From contig NC_080077.1 of NCBI RefSeq assembly GCF_949987535.1, positions 41,186,561 through 41,250,560 of the forward strand: a DNA stretch of 64,000 nt, given 5' to 3'. Positions 10,746 to 23,363 of this stretch are shown in pieces (position 1 is the stretch's first letter; each line of letters starts with the position of its first letter). Position numbers and translations under genes: made by a program. The notes under the pieces are model-generated. The model worked only from the letters and a program-made list of their open reading frames with translations, did not search any database and was not told the DNA's origin. The DNA is from Balaenoptera acutorostrata (taxonomy: Eukaryota; Chordata; Mammalia; Artiodactyla; Balaenopteridae).

Positions 10746-11047
10746 TTTTTGGCTGTGCTGGGTCTTCGGTTCGTGCGAGGGCTTTCTCTAGTTGCGGCAA
10801 GTGGGGGCCACTCTTCATCGCGGTGCGGGGACTGCTCATCGCGGTGCGCGGGCCTTTCACTATCGCGGTCCCTCCCGTTGCGGGGCACAGGCTCCAGACG
10901 CGCAGGCTCAGCAGCTGTGGCTCACGGGCCCAGCCGCTCCATGGCATGTGGGATCTTCCCAGACCAGGGCTCGAACCCGTGTCTCCCGCATTAGCAGGCA
11001 GACTCTCAACCACTGCGCCACCAGGGAAGCCCCAAAGTGTTAATTTT
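10625..11047 (-). mobile_element. CHR-type SINE, antisense orientation, with target duplications
   Basis: Reverse-oriented CHR SINE. The A-rich tail appears as a long (ATTT)n tract at about 10676-10747 and the head as CCACCAGGGAAGCCCC at 11018-11033. It is bounded by a perfect 14-bp target duplication AAAGTGTTAATTTT at 10625-10638 and 11034-11047. The GGGCTCGAACCCGTG segment is the reverse of box B. The intact duplication and long tail suggest fairly recent insertion. The several open frames here are readings of the SINE, not genes. Confidence 0.96.
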
Positions 11048-11273
11048 ATTCCTTTATCTTGGAAGGAAGGTATATCATACTGCCTTTATTGATTTTTAAT
11101 CTTTCTATAGTGTTTAATGTTCTAACTTTTTAACTTACATAAAATTTGCAGTAGCTTGTTATGCCACCATGGTAATTTTGAAGTAGCAATTTAGAGCAAA
11201 AGATTTAGATGAATTTGATTGGTTTTAAATTAGCTGCATATTCATTAATTCTCAATTTTTCTCTTTTATGCAG

Positions 11274-11414
11274 AGGTACCTACCTATTGACACCATAGAA
11301 TCTGGCATTCATCCAGTATATTTTTGCAGCACTCACTATGTTGAAATGCTACTGAAAGCAGAAGTGCCACTTGTATTTTCAGCTTTTCACATGTCTGGTT
11401 TTGCACCATCACAG
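11274..11414 (+). CDS. TBC1D32: TBC1D32 coding exon (third from the end), TBC-like region
   Basis: Acceptor TTTTATGCAG, 47 codons in phase 0 at both ends, donor CAG/GTAATC. It reads [20 protein letters not shown], then [20 protein letters not shown] and SGFAPSQ. This is the most recognisable block of TBC1D32 in the window and the main basis for the gene name. The segment after it, with '[15 protein letters not shown]' across the splice, resembles the late TBC-fold pattern in which a large hydrophobic helix follows a 'hWxxxxF' core. No stop or frameshift is present. Confidence 0.93.
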
Positions 11415-11695
11415 GTAATCCATAGGAAATAGTATTTCTTCAACTCCCAGATCTCAGTGTATTTAAAGAAAATTACATTCTCATCAAATATAGGAAATGC
11501 ATTGAAATTAATCACGTCATTTTTGTAAGTAGTCATACATCTCTATGTGTTTAAATCTTTAAACTGGCTTTTTTCCCCTAGGTCTTTTATAACATATAGG
11601 TTTGCTTTATAGTAGATCCCTGGCATTCACAGATGTTGAGTTCTGTTTCAGCTATTCAAGACATAGACATTCTGAAAGTCTATGACATGTAGCTA

Positions 11696-14600
11696 TTTTT
11701 TTTAACATCTTTATTGGAGTATAATTGCTTTACCAATGGTGTGTTAGTTTCTGCTATATAACAAAGTGAATCAGCTATACGTACACATACATCCCCATAT
11801 CCCCTCCCTCTTATGCTTCCCTCTCACCCGCCCTATCCCACCCCTCTAGATGGTCACAAAGCACCGAGTTGATCTCCCTGTGCTATGCTGCTGCTTCCCA
11901 CTAGCTATCTATTTTACATTTGGTAGTGTATATATGTCCATGCCACTCTCTCCCTCCGTCCCATCTTACCCTTCCCCCTCCCCAAGTCCTCAAGTCCATT
12001 CTCTACGTCTGCATCTTTATTTCTGCCCTGCCCCTAGGTTCTTCAGAACCTTTTTTTTTTTTTTTAATTCCACATATATGTGTTAGCATACGGTATTTGT
12101 TTTTCTCTTTCTGACTTACTTCACTCTGTATGACAGACTCTAGGTCCATCCACCTCACTACAAATAACTCAATTTCGTTTCTTTTTATGGCTGAGTAATA
12201 TTCTGTTGTATATATGTACCACATCTTCTTTATCCATTCATCTGTCGATGGACACTTAGGTTGCTTCCATGTCCAGGCTATTGTAGATAATGCTGCACTG
12301 AACATTGTGGTACATGACTCTTTTTGAATTACGGTTTTCTCCAGGTATGCCCAGTAGTGGGATTGCTGGGTCGTATGGTAGTTCTATTTTTAGTTTTTGA
12401 AGGAACCTCCATACTGTTCTCCATAGTGGCTGTATCAATTTACATTCCCACCAACAGTGCAAGAGGGTTCCCTTTTCTCCACACTCTCTCCAGCATTTAT
12501 TGTTTGTAGACTTCTTGATGATGGCCATTCTGACTGGTGTGAGGTGATATCTCATTGTAGTTTTGATTTGCATTTCTCTAATGATTAGTGATGTTGAGCA
12601 TCCTTTCATGTGTTTGTTGCCAATTTGTCTATCTTCTTTGGAGAAATGTCTGTTTAGGTCTTCTGCCCATTTTTGGATTGGGTTGTTTGTTTTTTTGATA
12701 TTGAGCTGCATGAACTGCTTGTATATTTTGGAGATTAATCCTTTGTCAGTTGCTTCGTTTACAAATATTTTCTCCCATTCTGAGGCTTGTCTTTTCGTCT
12801 TGTTTATGGTTTCCTTTGCTGTGCAAAGGCTTTTAAGTTTCATTAGGTCCCATTTCTTTATGTTTGTTTTTATTTCCATTTCTCTAGGAGTTGGGTCAAA
12901 AAGGATCTTGCTGTGATTTATGTCATAGAGTGTTCTGCCTATGTTTTCCTCTAAGAGTTTTAGAGTGTCTGGCCTTACATTTAGGTCTTTAATCCATTTT
13001 GAGTTTATTTTTGTGTCTGGTGTTAGGGAGTGTTCTAATTTCATTCTTTTACATGTAGTTGTCCAGTTTTCCCAGCACCACTTACTGAAGAGGCTGTCTT
13101 TTCTCCACTGTATATTCTTGCCTCCTTTATCAAAGATAAGGTGTCCATACTGTGCGTGGGTTTATCTCTGGGCTTTCTATCCTGTAACATTGATCTATAT
13201 TTCTGTTTTTGTGCCAGTACCATACTGTCTTGATTACTGTAGCTTTGTAGTATAGTCTGAAGCCCGGGAACCTGATTCCTCCAGCTTCATTTTTCGTTCT
13301 CAAGATTGCTTTGGCTATTCACGGTCTTTTGTGTATTCCATACAAATTGTGAAATTTTTTGTTCTAGTTCTGTGAAAAATGCCATCGGTAGTTTGATAGG
13401 GATTGCATTGAATCTGTAGATTTCTTTGGGTAAGTATAGTCATTTTCACAATGTTGATTCTTCCAATATAAGAACGTGGTATATCTCTCCATCTTTTGTA
13501 TCATCTTTAATTTCTTTCATCAGTGTCTTATAGTTTTCTGCATACAGGTCTTTTGTCTCCTTAGGTAGGTTTATTCCTAGGTATTTTATTCTTTTTCTTG
13601 CTGTGGTAAAGGGGAGTGTTTCCTTAATTCCTCTTTCAAATTTTTCGTCGTCAGTGTATAGGAATGCAAGAGTGTTCTGTGCATTAATTTTGTATCCTGC
13701 TACTTTACCTAATTCATTGATTAGCTCTAGTAGTTTTCTGGTAACATCTTTAGGATTCTCTGTGTATAGTATCAATGTCATCTACAGACAGTGACAGTTT
13801 TACTTCTTCTTTTCCAATTTGGATTCCTTTTATTTCTTTTTCTTCTCTGATGGCTGTGGCTAAAAGTTCCAAAACTATGTTGAGTAATAGTGGTGAGAGT
13901 GGGCAACCTTGTCTTGTTCCTGATCTTAGTGGAAATGGTTTCAGTTTTTCACCATTGAGAACAATGTGGGCTGTGGGTTTGTCATATATGGCCTTTATTA
14001 TGTTGAGGTAGGTTCCCTCTATGCCTACTTTATGGAGCGGTTTTATCATAAATGGGTGTTGAATTTTGTCAAAAGCTTTTTCTGCGTCTATTGAGATTAT
14101 CCTATGGTTTTTCTCCTTCAGTTTGTTAATACAGTGTATCACATTGATTGATTTGAGTATACTGAAGAATCCTTGCATTCCTGGGATAAACCCCACTTGA
14201 TCAAGGTGTATGATCCTTTTAATGTGCTGTTGGATTCTGTTTGCTAGTATGTTGCTGAGGATTTTTGCATGTTTGTTCATCAGTGATATTGGTCTGTAGT
14301 TTTCTTTCTTTGTGACATCTTTGTCTGGTTTTGGTATCGGTGATGGTGGCCTCGCAGAATGAATTTGGGAGTGTTCCTCCCTCTGCTATATTTTGGAAGA
14401 GTTTGAGAAGGATAGGTGTTAGCTCTTCTCTAAATGTTGATAGAATTCGCCTGTGAAGCCATCTGGTGGTGGGCTTTTGTTTGTTGGAAGATTTTTAATC
14501 ACAGTTTCAATTTCAGTGCTTGTGATTGGTCTGTTTATATTTTCTATTTCTTCCTGGTTCAGTCTCGGAAGATTGTGCTCTCTAAGAATTTGTCCATTTC

Positions 14601-15682
14601 TTCCAGGTTGTCCATTTTATTGGCATATAGTTGCTTGTAGTAATGTATCATGATTCTTTGTATTTCTGTAGTGTCAGTTGTTCTCCTTTTTCATTTCTAA
14701 TTCTGTGGATTTGAGTCTTCTCCCTTTTTTTCTTGATGAGTCTGGCTGATGGTTTATCAATTTTCTTTATCTTCTCAAAGAACCAGCTTTTAGTTTTATT
14801 GATCTTTGCTATTGTTTCCTTCATTTCTTTTTCATTTATTTCTAATCTGATCTTTATGATATCTTTCCTTCTGCTAACTTTGGGGGGTTTTTGTTCTTCT
14901 TTCTCTATTTGCTTTAGGTGTAAGGTTAGGTTGTTGATTGGAGATGTTTCTTGAGGTAGGATTGTGTTGCTGTAAACTTCCCTCTTAGAACTGCTTTTGC
15001 TGCATCCCATAGGTTTTGGGTCATTGTGTTTTCATTGTCATTTGTTTCTAGGTATTTTTCGATTTCCTCTTTGATTTCTTCAGTGACCTCTTGGTTATTT
15101 AGTAGTGTATTGTTTAGCCTACATGTGTTTGTATTTGTTACAGATTTTTTCCTGTAATTGATATCTAGTCTCATAGTGTTGTGGTTGGAAAAGATACTTG
15201 ATACGATTTCAGTTTTCTTAAATTTACCAGGGCTTGATTTCTGACCCAAGATATGATCTATCCTGGAGAATTTTCCTTGAGCACTTGAGAAGAAAGTTTA
15301 GTCTGTTGTTTTTTTGGTGGAATGTCCTATAAATATCAATTAAGTCCATCTTGTTTAATGTGTCATTTAAAGCTTATGTTTCCTTATTTGTTTTCATTTT
15401 GGATGGTCTGTCCATTGGTGAAAGTGGGGTTTTAAAGTCCCCTACTATGATTGTGTTGCTGTCAATTTCCCCTTTTATGGCTGTTAGCATTTGCCTTATG
15501 TATTGAGGTGCTCCTATGTTGGGTGCATAAATATTTACAATTGTTATTATCTTCTTCTTGGATTGATCCCTTGATCATTATGTAGTGTCCTTCTTTGTCT
15601 CTTGTAATAGTCTTTATTTTAACGTCTATTTTGTCTGATGTGAGAATTGGTACTCCAGCTTTCTTTTGATTACCATTTGCAT
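11696..15682 (-). mobile_element. LINE-1, 5'-truncated (about 4 kb), antisense to TBC1D32
   Basis: The 3' end is at the left (T run, then TTAACATCTTTATTGGAGTA) and the truncated 5' end at about 15682. Broken ORF2 pieces lie on the minus strand at 14926-15249, 14648-15010, 13750-14280, 13446-13781, 12256-13044 and 12003-12305. The reverse transcriptase region (13750-14280) keeps [15 protein letters not shown] and [12 protein letters not shown]. The FADD box has become LSVDDID next to a frameshift, so it is dead. The C-terminal part keeps the CPSTDEWIKKMWYIYTTEYY segment. The 5'UTR, ORF1 and most of the endonuclease are missing. No clear target duplication was found. Confidence 0.95.
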
Positions 15683-16954
15683 TTTTAATGGCAATGATAA
15701 TATCTCCTTCATAAGGCTTCTGTAAGGATTAAGTAGGGTAACTAAGGGCAAGAATTCTTATCACCACTGTGTATCTGGTATGTGAGATACTGTATCTTAT
15801 CTAACAGTAAGCGTTCTTGTTTCTGCTTTTGGGGTACTGGGAAGGTTTAATGGTTTTTTGAGGGCCTGGAATTGGAAATGTGGTCATATGCAGTAGCCCC
15901 AGATGTCTCCCTCCTGTGCATAGTTAGTCCTTCATTGGTGGAGTGTGGATTGTTTCTTCACTATGTTATCAGGCTCAAATTTAATATTGTAGAACTTAAA
16001 CCTTTTTTCTAATTTTAGAATCTTTAGGTCAGAGTCCCAGAAGGTAGAAATACTTAATCAAAAAGATATGAACACTTTTAAGGCTCTTGATGCATATTAT
16101 CAAATTGTTTTGATTTTTATTCTAAGAAAAATGAAGAGACTGTCTGTTCTTCAGGACTGCGTATTTGGCTTTTTCAAAACTAATTGCTAAATTTTTAAAA
16201 TTTGGGGGGTTTGGGGAGTTTTTTAAACATTAATATGGTTGATTATAATTCCATAGCTTTGTTAACTAGATGTATCTTTTTATTAATTGCCCACCTGTCT
16301 TAGTGTTTCCTATTAACTTGTAAATAGTCTTTAAAAGTAACTACCACTCTCCAAATCTCTTCAATTCTTGAGTAATAAATATTTTACATATTTACTTTTG
16401 TAATATATTGGCTATTTACTTAGTTACTATTGTATTTTACTTATTGTAACTTTATATTGTGTCTTAAAGTGGGGTAAGAGTAAGCCTATCATTTCCTTCC
16501 TAACTCTGTCCTTAAAAAGTTAGTTTAGCTATTTCTACCTAATGGTTCCTCTATGTGCACTTTAAGGTTATTTTTCCCAGTTCAAAGTGGGCATTTGAGT
16601 TTGAAATTTAGATTGCTATTATGTTAAACTATAGATCCTTACTGTACTCAACCTTCCTATCTAGGAACATGGTAAGTTTTGACATTTATTTTCTTTATGT
16701 TATATTTTACTAAAGTTGTAAAGCTTTTTCCAAAGAGGTGTAGTACATTTCTCACAGATATTTCTAATTAGTTTAGCTTGATCTCTTTTTCAGTTTTATT
16801 TTCTCTTTGGTTATTATTAATAACTAGTAAAGTCATTAGCTTCTGTATGTTGATTTGGTTATATGTTTTTTCTAGATTTTTGTTAATTTTTTCCTCCAAC
16901 CTTCTAATGTACTTTATTTCTGCTTCATTCTTTTTTAAATTATGTAATTTTTCA

Positions 16955-17038
16955 TTAAGCATAATACCCTCCAGGTCCATCCCATGTTGTCCCAAATGGC
17001 AAAATTTTATTCTTTTTTATGGCTGAATAATATTCCGT

Positions 17039-17091
<53 letters not shown>

Positions 17092-17460
17092 CACATCTTC
17101 TTCTATCCAGTTTATCTGTTGATGGACACTTATTTTGCTTCCATATCTTGGCTATCATAAATAGTGCTGAATATGAACATTCAGTTGCATATATAACAAA
17201 TCAGAAGCAGACTCACAGATACAGAGAACAATCTAGTAGTTACCAGAGAGGGGAGAGGGTTGAGTGGAGGGGCAAAATAGGTGAAGGGGATTAAAAAGTG
17301 CACATGACTAAGTATGAAATGTTACAGCATAGGAAATATAGTCAGTATTGTAGAATAACTTTATATGGAGTATAATCTGTAAAAATATCAAATTACTGTG
17401 TTATACACCTGAAACTAATATAACATTTTAAGCCAACTATACTTAAACAAAAAATTTTTG
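16955..17460. mobile_element. LINE-1 3' end with internal inversion
   Basis: Left half (to about 17195) is L1 ORF2-end/3'UTR sequence in reverse, including the 'taatattccgttgtg' and 'ctgttgatggacactta' landmarks. Right half (about 17200-17460) is L1 3'UTR in forward orientation: 'cagactcacagatacagaga' through 'acacctgaaactaatata' to an A-rich end. This head-to-head arrangement is what twin priming leaves. The element is antisense/sense mixed and non-coding. Target duplications were not resolved. Confidence 0.78.
17043..17088. repeat. (TA)23 microsatellite inside the inverted L1
   Basis: 46 bp of uninterrupted TA. It sits at the site where other L1 copies in the window have only a short TATATA (for example near 12210 and 61891). 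Confidence 0.97.
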
Positions 17461-19639
17461 GAAAATTTTCCACTATAATACTAAGTAATAGTGACTTACT
17501 TGTTTTAGACTTGAATGATTACTGGGAGATCATCCAGCATTTCACCATTAAGTAGTAACTATTTATGGAGAGTATTTTTCCCTGTCATGCTATGGAAGAA
17601 TCTTTCTAGTCTATGTAAGGTATTGAATTTTGATTTCTTTCTTTTAATCAAGTGAGAATGTTGAATTTTGTCAAGTTCCTTTATTGTTAAGATTATCTTG
17701 ATCTTGGAATTTATTTGACCTGTTTATAGGACATGTTGATAGATTTTTTAATAGTAAACTATCCTAGCATTCCTTTGGATTTGTCCTACTGGAGGTCTTT
17801 TTCTTTTAACTAGACAATATAGTTCCTGACATTATGATATGTGCCTTTATACTTATTTTGAAGAGACCTTATGTCATTTATTACATCTACTTGCATCAGG
17901 TTACCCTGCCTGCTGAATTTTAAATTTCCTGAAGTTTAATAAGAAGTCTAAATATAACAGAGGAATTGCCTGTAGTGGAAAAGCCAATTCTTTCTGTGCC
18001 AGTTCTAGCTCTTACTGTGTATGTACCTAAAACACTTCTGAGAATTTTGAAACAGAAAATGTTTAATTCTGCTTGGAAGTAGTTACTTAAATATTTACTA
18101 TAAGCTCAACAATCCATTCTTTCTATTTTTTTTAATAATTCAAGCCAGGGAGCAATATGTTCCTGAGAGTTCCTTGTGTCATTCTAGTCTTGATTAATAT
18201 GATGTATATTGTCTTATATCTCCAATCATTTATTAAATTGCTAACATATAACCTTTAAGAATGGACTACTAAAAACTGTGGGGAAAAACTTGTAATACCT
18301 AAGGCCCCACTATATCAATTTGGTACCTCTTTATCATTTTGGCATCTCTTTAACAATTTGATACATGTTTATCAATTTGAAACTGCATACATGTAGCAGG
18401 TTTACCTAATAAGAACTACTGCATTATTTCTGAGTAGTAATGTTAGTATGTTTCTTAAATTTATCTAATGTAAAAATGCCTTTTTAATGGCTCCTTATGT
18501 GAGCTAATCATTTTGTGCCTTAAGAAGTGTGTATCATTGCTTTGTTTATATTATTTGCTGTTCTATTGCTAATTATGAACTATGAGAACAACTTTTAAGT
18601 AGGTATAGGTGGTTAAGTAATTATTTGGGTACAAATTTTGTATTTCAAAGCTTATTCATTCTGATCTAATTAAGAGCGGTGGTTTTTGAAGTTGCGTATT
18701 TATAGACACTAAGGGATTGGTTGATTAATGAAGGAATTTGTGAGCAGGTTGCTAAATAAAATATACAGATCTCTAGAGTAAAAATAATAAGCTTAACTAG
18801 AATACAAAAAATTAAATGTAGTTAGAAATATATATTTGTTGATTAGAGTTTGAGTAACTGAGATTGGAAGGAAAATCAAAATTCAAATATATATTCTTTC
18901 TTTTTAAATGAACAGAAAATCACATGTTCTAACTTTTTGACCAATTTTATTCTTTGGTAAAAAAAACTTTATTGTATTTCAGTAATTTTCGTGCTTTAAG
19001 AAGTACCCTTCATCTTTAATGATTTACCTTTTTTTCCTGGGGGTTGTCATTCTGCATATCAGTGATTATTGTACTATACTGTGTCAGCAAGTGGGCTAAC
19101 ATGGATAATCCTCCGAATATATTTACCCCCACCATGAAAGCAGGATTAAAGAAAACTGTTTTATTATTTCATATTTTGTGACATAGTGCTTTTGTAAAAT
19201 GCAAAATTATACAAATGTAAAGCTAAATTTCAAGACTGGGAATGCCCCTTGTTCAGTCACATTCATAAATGTGCATGTCCCCAAGCTTTCCCTTTCCTCA
19301 CATTGTTGATGTTGCTACTTGAAATGATACCTTCTCCCTCCTTGTGCCCCATCTTTACTTGTCAGGTATTTATCCTTGATGTCTGTCCAAATGGAAGCTT
19401 TTTGGATCACCTACAAGTAGATGATTCTGCTTTGAATTTGTTTGCAGTTTCTGTATTATTCTTCTGGTAGAAATATATCTTTTTCTTTGTGGAATCATTA
19501 TTTGTGTGTTTACCTCTTTCTTACTAGTTGAAGTTCCTTAAAGGTATGTGTGCCTGACCTATCTTCAAGTCCTTTAAGTGTCTGACACAGTGTCTTGTCT
19601 AGAAGTGCAACAAAAATAGTATCTTTTTATTTATAACAA

Positions 19640-19790
19640 CTTTTTGCAGTATAAAAAGTGTTTCCAGATCTTATTTCATTTAAAATTTTAACTTCATGAC
19701 AAATGGAGAAATTCAGGATCAGTGAAGTGAGTTAATTGACTTACTGATATCACCCTGATAGCGAGGACTTCACTTTTAACCACATCTTAC
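19640..19790 (+). repeat. MIR-like fragment
   Basis: Worn match to the MIR order 'ttatttcatttaa..', 'atggagaaattcaggatcagtgaagt', 'ttaattgacttactgatatcac'. Ancient tRNA-derived SINE; low certainty. The stretch just before it (19500-19620) may be an L2 tail. Confidence 0.45.
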
Positions 19791-20344
19791 TTTACTAATA
19801 TTCTTTCTATGATGAACAAATAATGCCAGAAGAGCTGTTACAAATAGTGTCTTTGTATCATAAAACTTGATCATTTAGAGCATACCTATTTTGACTTAAT
19901 CAGGTATCCATAAGTAATTGTTCTAATCAATGTTTTTTCTTAAGAATTAAGTAAATGTTTTGAAGATTGTTTTTTTTTTATATCTAGATACAAGTGAGAA
20001 TAATTTACCTCAGATAAAATAATTATGTTTATCTCAGTGTTGCATCTTAATGTGCTTTGGCATAAGCTTAAGTATGATTAAGGAGCAAAATTTTCTAGGA
20101 AGTCTATGGTATGTTTTGATGCATATTGTATAAGTGATTTTCCCCCCTCTTTATCCTAAAAAGACATTCAAATGTTTCAAATTATAATGCAGTGTAAGGA
20201 ACATTGGTTTACTATAAAAACATAATTAGTTTGTTTCACTTTCTTTGTAACCTATTCCATAAACTACTAATAATATTTTCTCAATGACTGTAAGGCCTCA
20301 ACTGCTTGGTTTTGAAAATATAGTGTATTTTTGAGACTTATTAT

Positions 20345-20900
20345 AAGAGGGAATTTGGCAGTATCTAGCAAAAACATATGTGCATTTACCCTTTCATCCA
20401 GCAGTCTCATTTATAGAAATCTATCCCAGAGATACACGGACAAAAATTTTGAAAACATATGTGTACAAATATGTTTTTATAGCATATAGTATCAAAAGAC
20501 TAGAAGTAATGCAAGTGTCCATAAATAGGGGATTGTTGAATGAGTTATGGTTTATCCACAGGGTAGCCCTATGCAGTTATAAAAATGAATGAGAAGTACC
20601 TCTGTATATTGCCATAGAGTGATATACAAGATCTTTTGTTAAGTGAGAAAAAGGTGGAGACAAAAAAGAGTGTTTAGTTCATTACTATTTGTATGAGAAA
20701 GGGTGGAGATATAAATACATGTACAAATATCCTTATATTAAAAACATGCAAGAATGTATCATATTTTGTTAAATGATTTCTTATAGGGATAGGGAAAAGA
20801 ATAAGCTGAAGAGTCAGGTAATATACCTTACTTTGTCTTTTTACTTTGGAGTCATTTAAATAGTTCATATAATAATATAAATACATATAATTAAATGAAC
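20345..20900 (+). mobile_element. Ancient LINE-1 (L1M-type) 3' fragment, sense
   Basis: Recognisable through the ORF2-end/3'UTR landmarks 'tttatagaaatctatcccag', 'aagtgtccataaatagg' and 'atgagttatggtttatccac'. Heavily diverged and non-coding. The small open frame at 20380-20592 is a reading of this repeat. Confidence 0.65.
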
Positions 20901-20930
20901 CTAACAGTACCCACTTGATAGTATAACCTT

Positions 20931-21009
20931 ATAAGAGGCACTTTATTTTTTTTAACCATTTTAAAATTATAGTTAGTTTACAGTGTTGTGTAAGTGATTC
21001 AGTTATACA

Positions 21010-21052
<43 letters not shown>

Positions 21053-21725
21053 GTTATTTTCAGAATCTTTTCCATTATAGGTTATTACAAGACATTGAAT
21101 ATATTTCCCTGTGCTCTACAGTAGGTCCTTGTCGTTTACCTATTTTATATATAGTAGTGTGTATATGTTAATCCCAAACTCCTAATTTATCTCCCGCACC
21201 TGCTGTTATCCTCTCTGGTAACCATAAGTTTGTTTTCTATGTCTGTGAGTCTCTGTTTTGTAAATAAGTTCATTTATATCGTTTTTTTTAGATTCCACAT
21301 ATAAGTGATACCATATGATAGTTGTCTTTCTCTGTCTGACTTATTTCACTTAGTGTGATAATCTCTAGGTCCATCCATGTTGCTGCAAATGGCATTATTT
21401 CATTCTTTTTTATGGCTGAGTAATATTCCATTGTGTATATGTGCCACATCTTCGTTATCTATTCATCTGTCGATGGACACTTAGGTTGCTTCCATGTCTT
21501 GGCTATTGTAAATAGTGCTGCAGTGAACATCGGGGTGCATGTATGTTTTCAAATTAGAGTTTTCTCCAGATATATGCCCAGGAGTAGGATTGCTGGATCA
21601 TATGGTAGCTCTATTTTTAGTTTTTACGGAACCTCCATACTGTTCTCCATAGTGTCTGTACCAGTTTACATTCCCACCAACAGTATAGGAGGGTTTCTTT
21701 TTCTCCACACCCTAAAAGGCACTCT
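20931..21725 (-). mobile_element. LINE-1 3' end, antisense, with target duplications
   Basis: About 770 bp of L1 3'UTR and ORF2 end in reverse. It starts with the T-rich tail after 20941 and ends with 'ggtttctttttctccacacc'. The flanks TAAGAGGCACTTTA and TAAAAGGCACTCTA look like a slightly diverged target-site duplication. It holds a (TG)n(TA)n microsatellite at 21014-21052. No coding capacity remains. Confidence 0.9.
21014..21052. repeat. (TG)n(AT)n compound microsatellite
   Basis: About 27 bp of TG followed by 12 bp of AT, within the 3'UTR of the antisense L1. Confidence 0.95.
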
Positions 21726-22379
21726 AAAACACAGTAATTTGACTGTACATGCCAAGTAATACATTGTCTAAATGACAAATAAAACAGCAAAAATACTACT
21801 GTTTTAAGTAATCATATTGCTTGTGGTCATGTTGGTATTATTATTCTGGATTATTGTTTTTGTCGTGTGTGGTAAACGAAATGAAAAATTGATTCAGTTT
21901 GTTTTAAAGTAAACACAGATGGAACATATAGCAACTTACGATGTGTTTTATCTTAAAATTTTTAAAGAGGGGGATCCTGTACAGGAAAATGGACTTCAGA
22001 CATATCAACCAGTCAGAATTTTGAAGCTTTGATGGGTCTGGTTCATGTACTGCTTTTTTCCTTTTATGTATATTTGGAATAATTCCATAATAAAAATGTT
22101 AAAGAAAAAAGTTCATGTCTATTTGGACACATACTATTTCTTTTGTCCTGTTGGAGTCCTAGACTGTCAGCTGATTCACGGACTATTTCATTTTATAAAT
22201 ATAGAGAAGTTACTTCCTTAAGAATTAAAAACTATAACTCATGGTTCAGCATTCTTCCAGGGAAATAGTGTTTTAGAATTCTATTACAATTTAATAATTC
22301 TGGAGTATCTTACACATATAATAGCAATAGCAGATACAGTTCCTACCAAGTGAAGAAGGTCATATATTTAAAAAGTGTA

Positions 22380-22690
22380 TGTCTCCTCTTTAAATATAAG
22401 TCCTATGAGAGCAGGAACTAACTGTCTTTTGTTCACAGAAGAATTATAACACTTCTAGATTAGGTACATAAATGTTTGTTAAATAATAAACATTTGTACC
22501 TTTGTTATAGAATAACATTTACATAGCACTTGATATATTTTCAATGTGCTTTCAATTATAATCTCTCTTTTTCCCTTTCCTAAATTTCCCATGTGTAGAA
22601 AAGGCTGGTATTATTCTCCATTTAATGGAAAAAAATAGACATTGTATAGAAAACAGTGCTTGAATGTTGTGTAAGTGCCAGGAAGTTGCC
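22380..22690 (+). repeat. L2-like tail followed by a MIR-like fragment
   Basis: 22380-22500 resembles an L2 tail ('tcctatgagagcaggaacta', 'ataaatgtttgttaaataa'). 22505-22690 resembles MIR ('cattatagcactt' start, 'attattctccatttaatgga' core). Both are very old and diverged. Confidence 0.45.
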
Positions 22691-23363
22691 ACTGCATTAG
22701 AAACTATGTATAATAAATAAGTAATTGCAGATTTGGGGGCAACTTTTTTTAACCAATATGGGTAAAGCTTTATGGATAAATAAGTATTTTGACTTCGGAT
22801 ATCTGTGTTTGAATCATATAAAATTGCTAGGCTTAAAGGTCAAAATGAGTTGACGATCAACAGTTCCATACCATTCAACCTGTAGAATAGTCAGGCCAAC
22901 TAGAAAGAAGATAGAAACTGTTACCCCTTCACTACTGTCGACTTGCTAGTCACCTATGAAGCTGACAACTGAATGGGAACTGCTTTCTCTGGCTACCTGG
23001 ATCATTTGTATTAATTTTCACTCTTCGGTTGTTTCTCCTTCTTCATTCATCCAGAGTCTCTCATTTTCATTAACAAAGCATGGTCCTAAGTTGATTGGTA
23101 TTAACATCTGTAGCAAAGAACAGACAGAAGCCTGGCAGCAGTGCATTAGGGAATTAAAAACGTTTTGCTTCTAGTCAAAGAACCACTGACTCTTTCAAGC
23201 CATCTAGTCAAGTAGGAGCAAGAGATATGATATTTCCTCCCCAGGGCAGCTGAGCCATACTGTGTGGATACTTGATTAGGCAGTGGAAGTTGGTGATGAA
23301 CTTTGCATGCCAACCTCAGTGGTAAATTGTAAATCATAAATAAAAATAAAAAGATTGGAAAGT

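Larger units (their letters stand above)
4739..11273 (+). other. TBC1D32: TBC1D32 intron (6.5 kb, GT-AG)
   Basis: Donor GTAAGA, acceptor TTTTATGCAG. Besides the L2 piece, minisatellite and SINE listed separately, the stretches 4739-6730, 6980-8080, 8340-10180 and 10240-10620 are AT-rich sequence in which I recognise no gene or clear repeat. The open frames at 6472-6843 and 8936-9118 lack splice sites and family resemblance. Confidence 0.8.

Noticed and set aside
10628..11092. 154-codon open frame with Phe/Ile-rich start
   Set aside because: Reads through the (ATTT)n tail and body of an antisense CHR SINE.
12003..15249. Minus-strand open frames as genes
   Set aside because: They are broken pieces of L1 ORF2 (reverse transcriptase and C-terminal segments).
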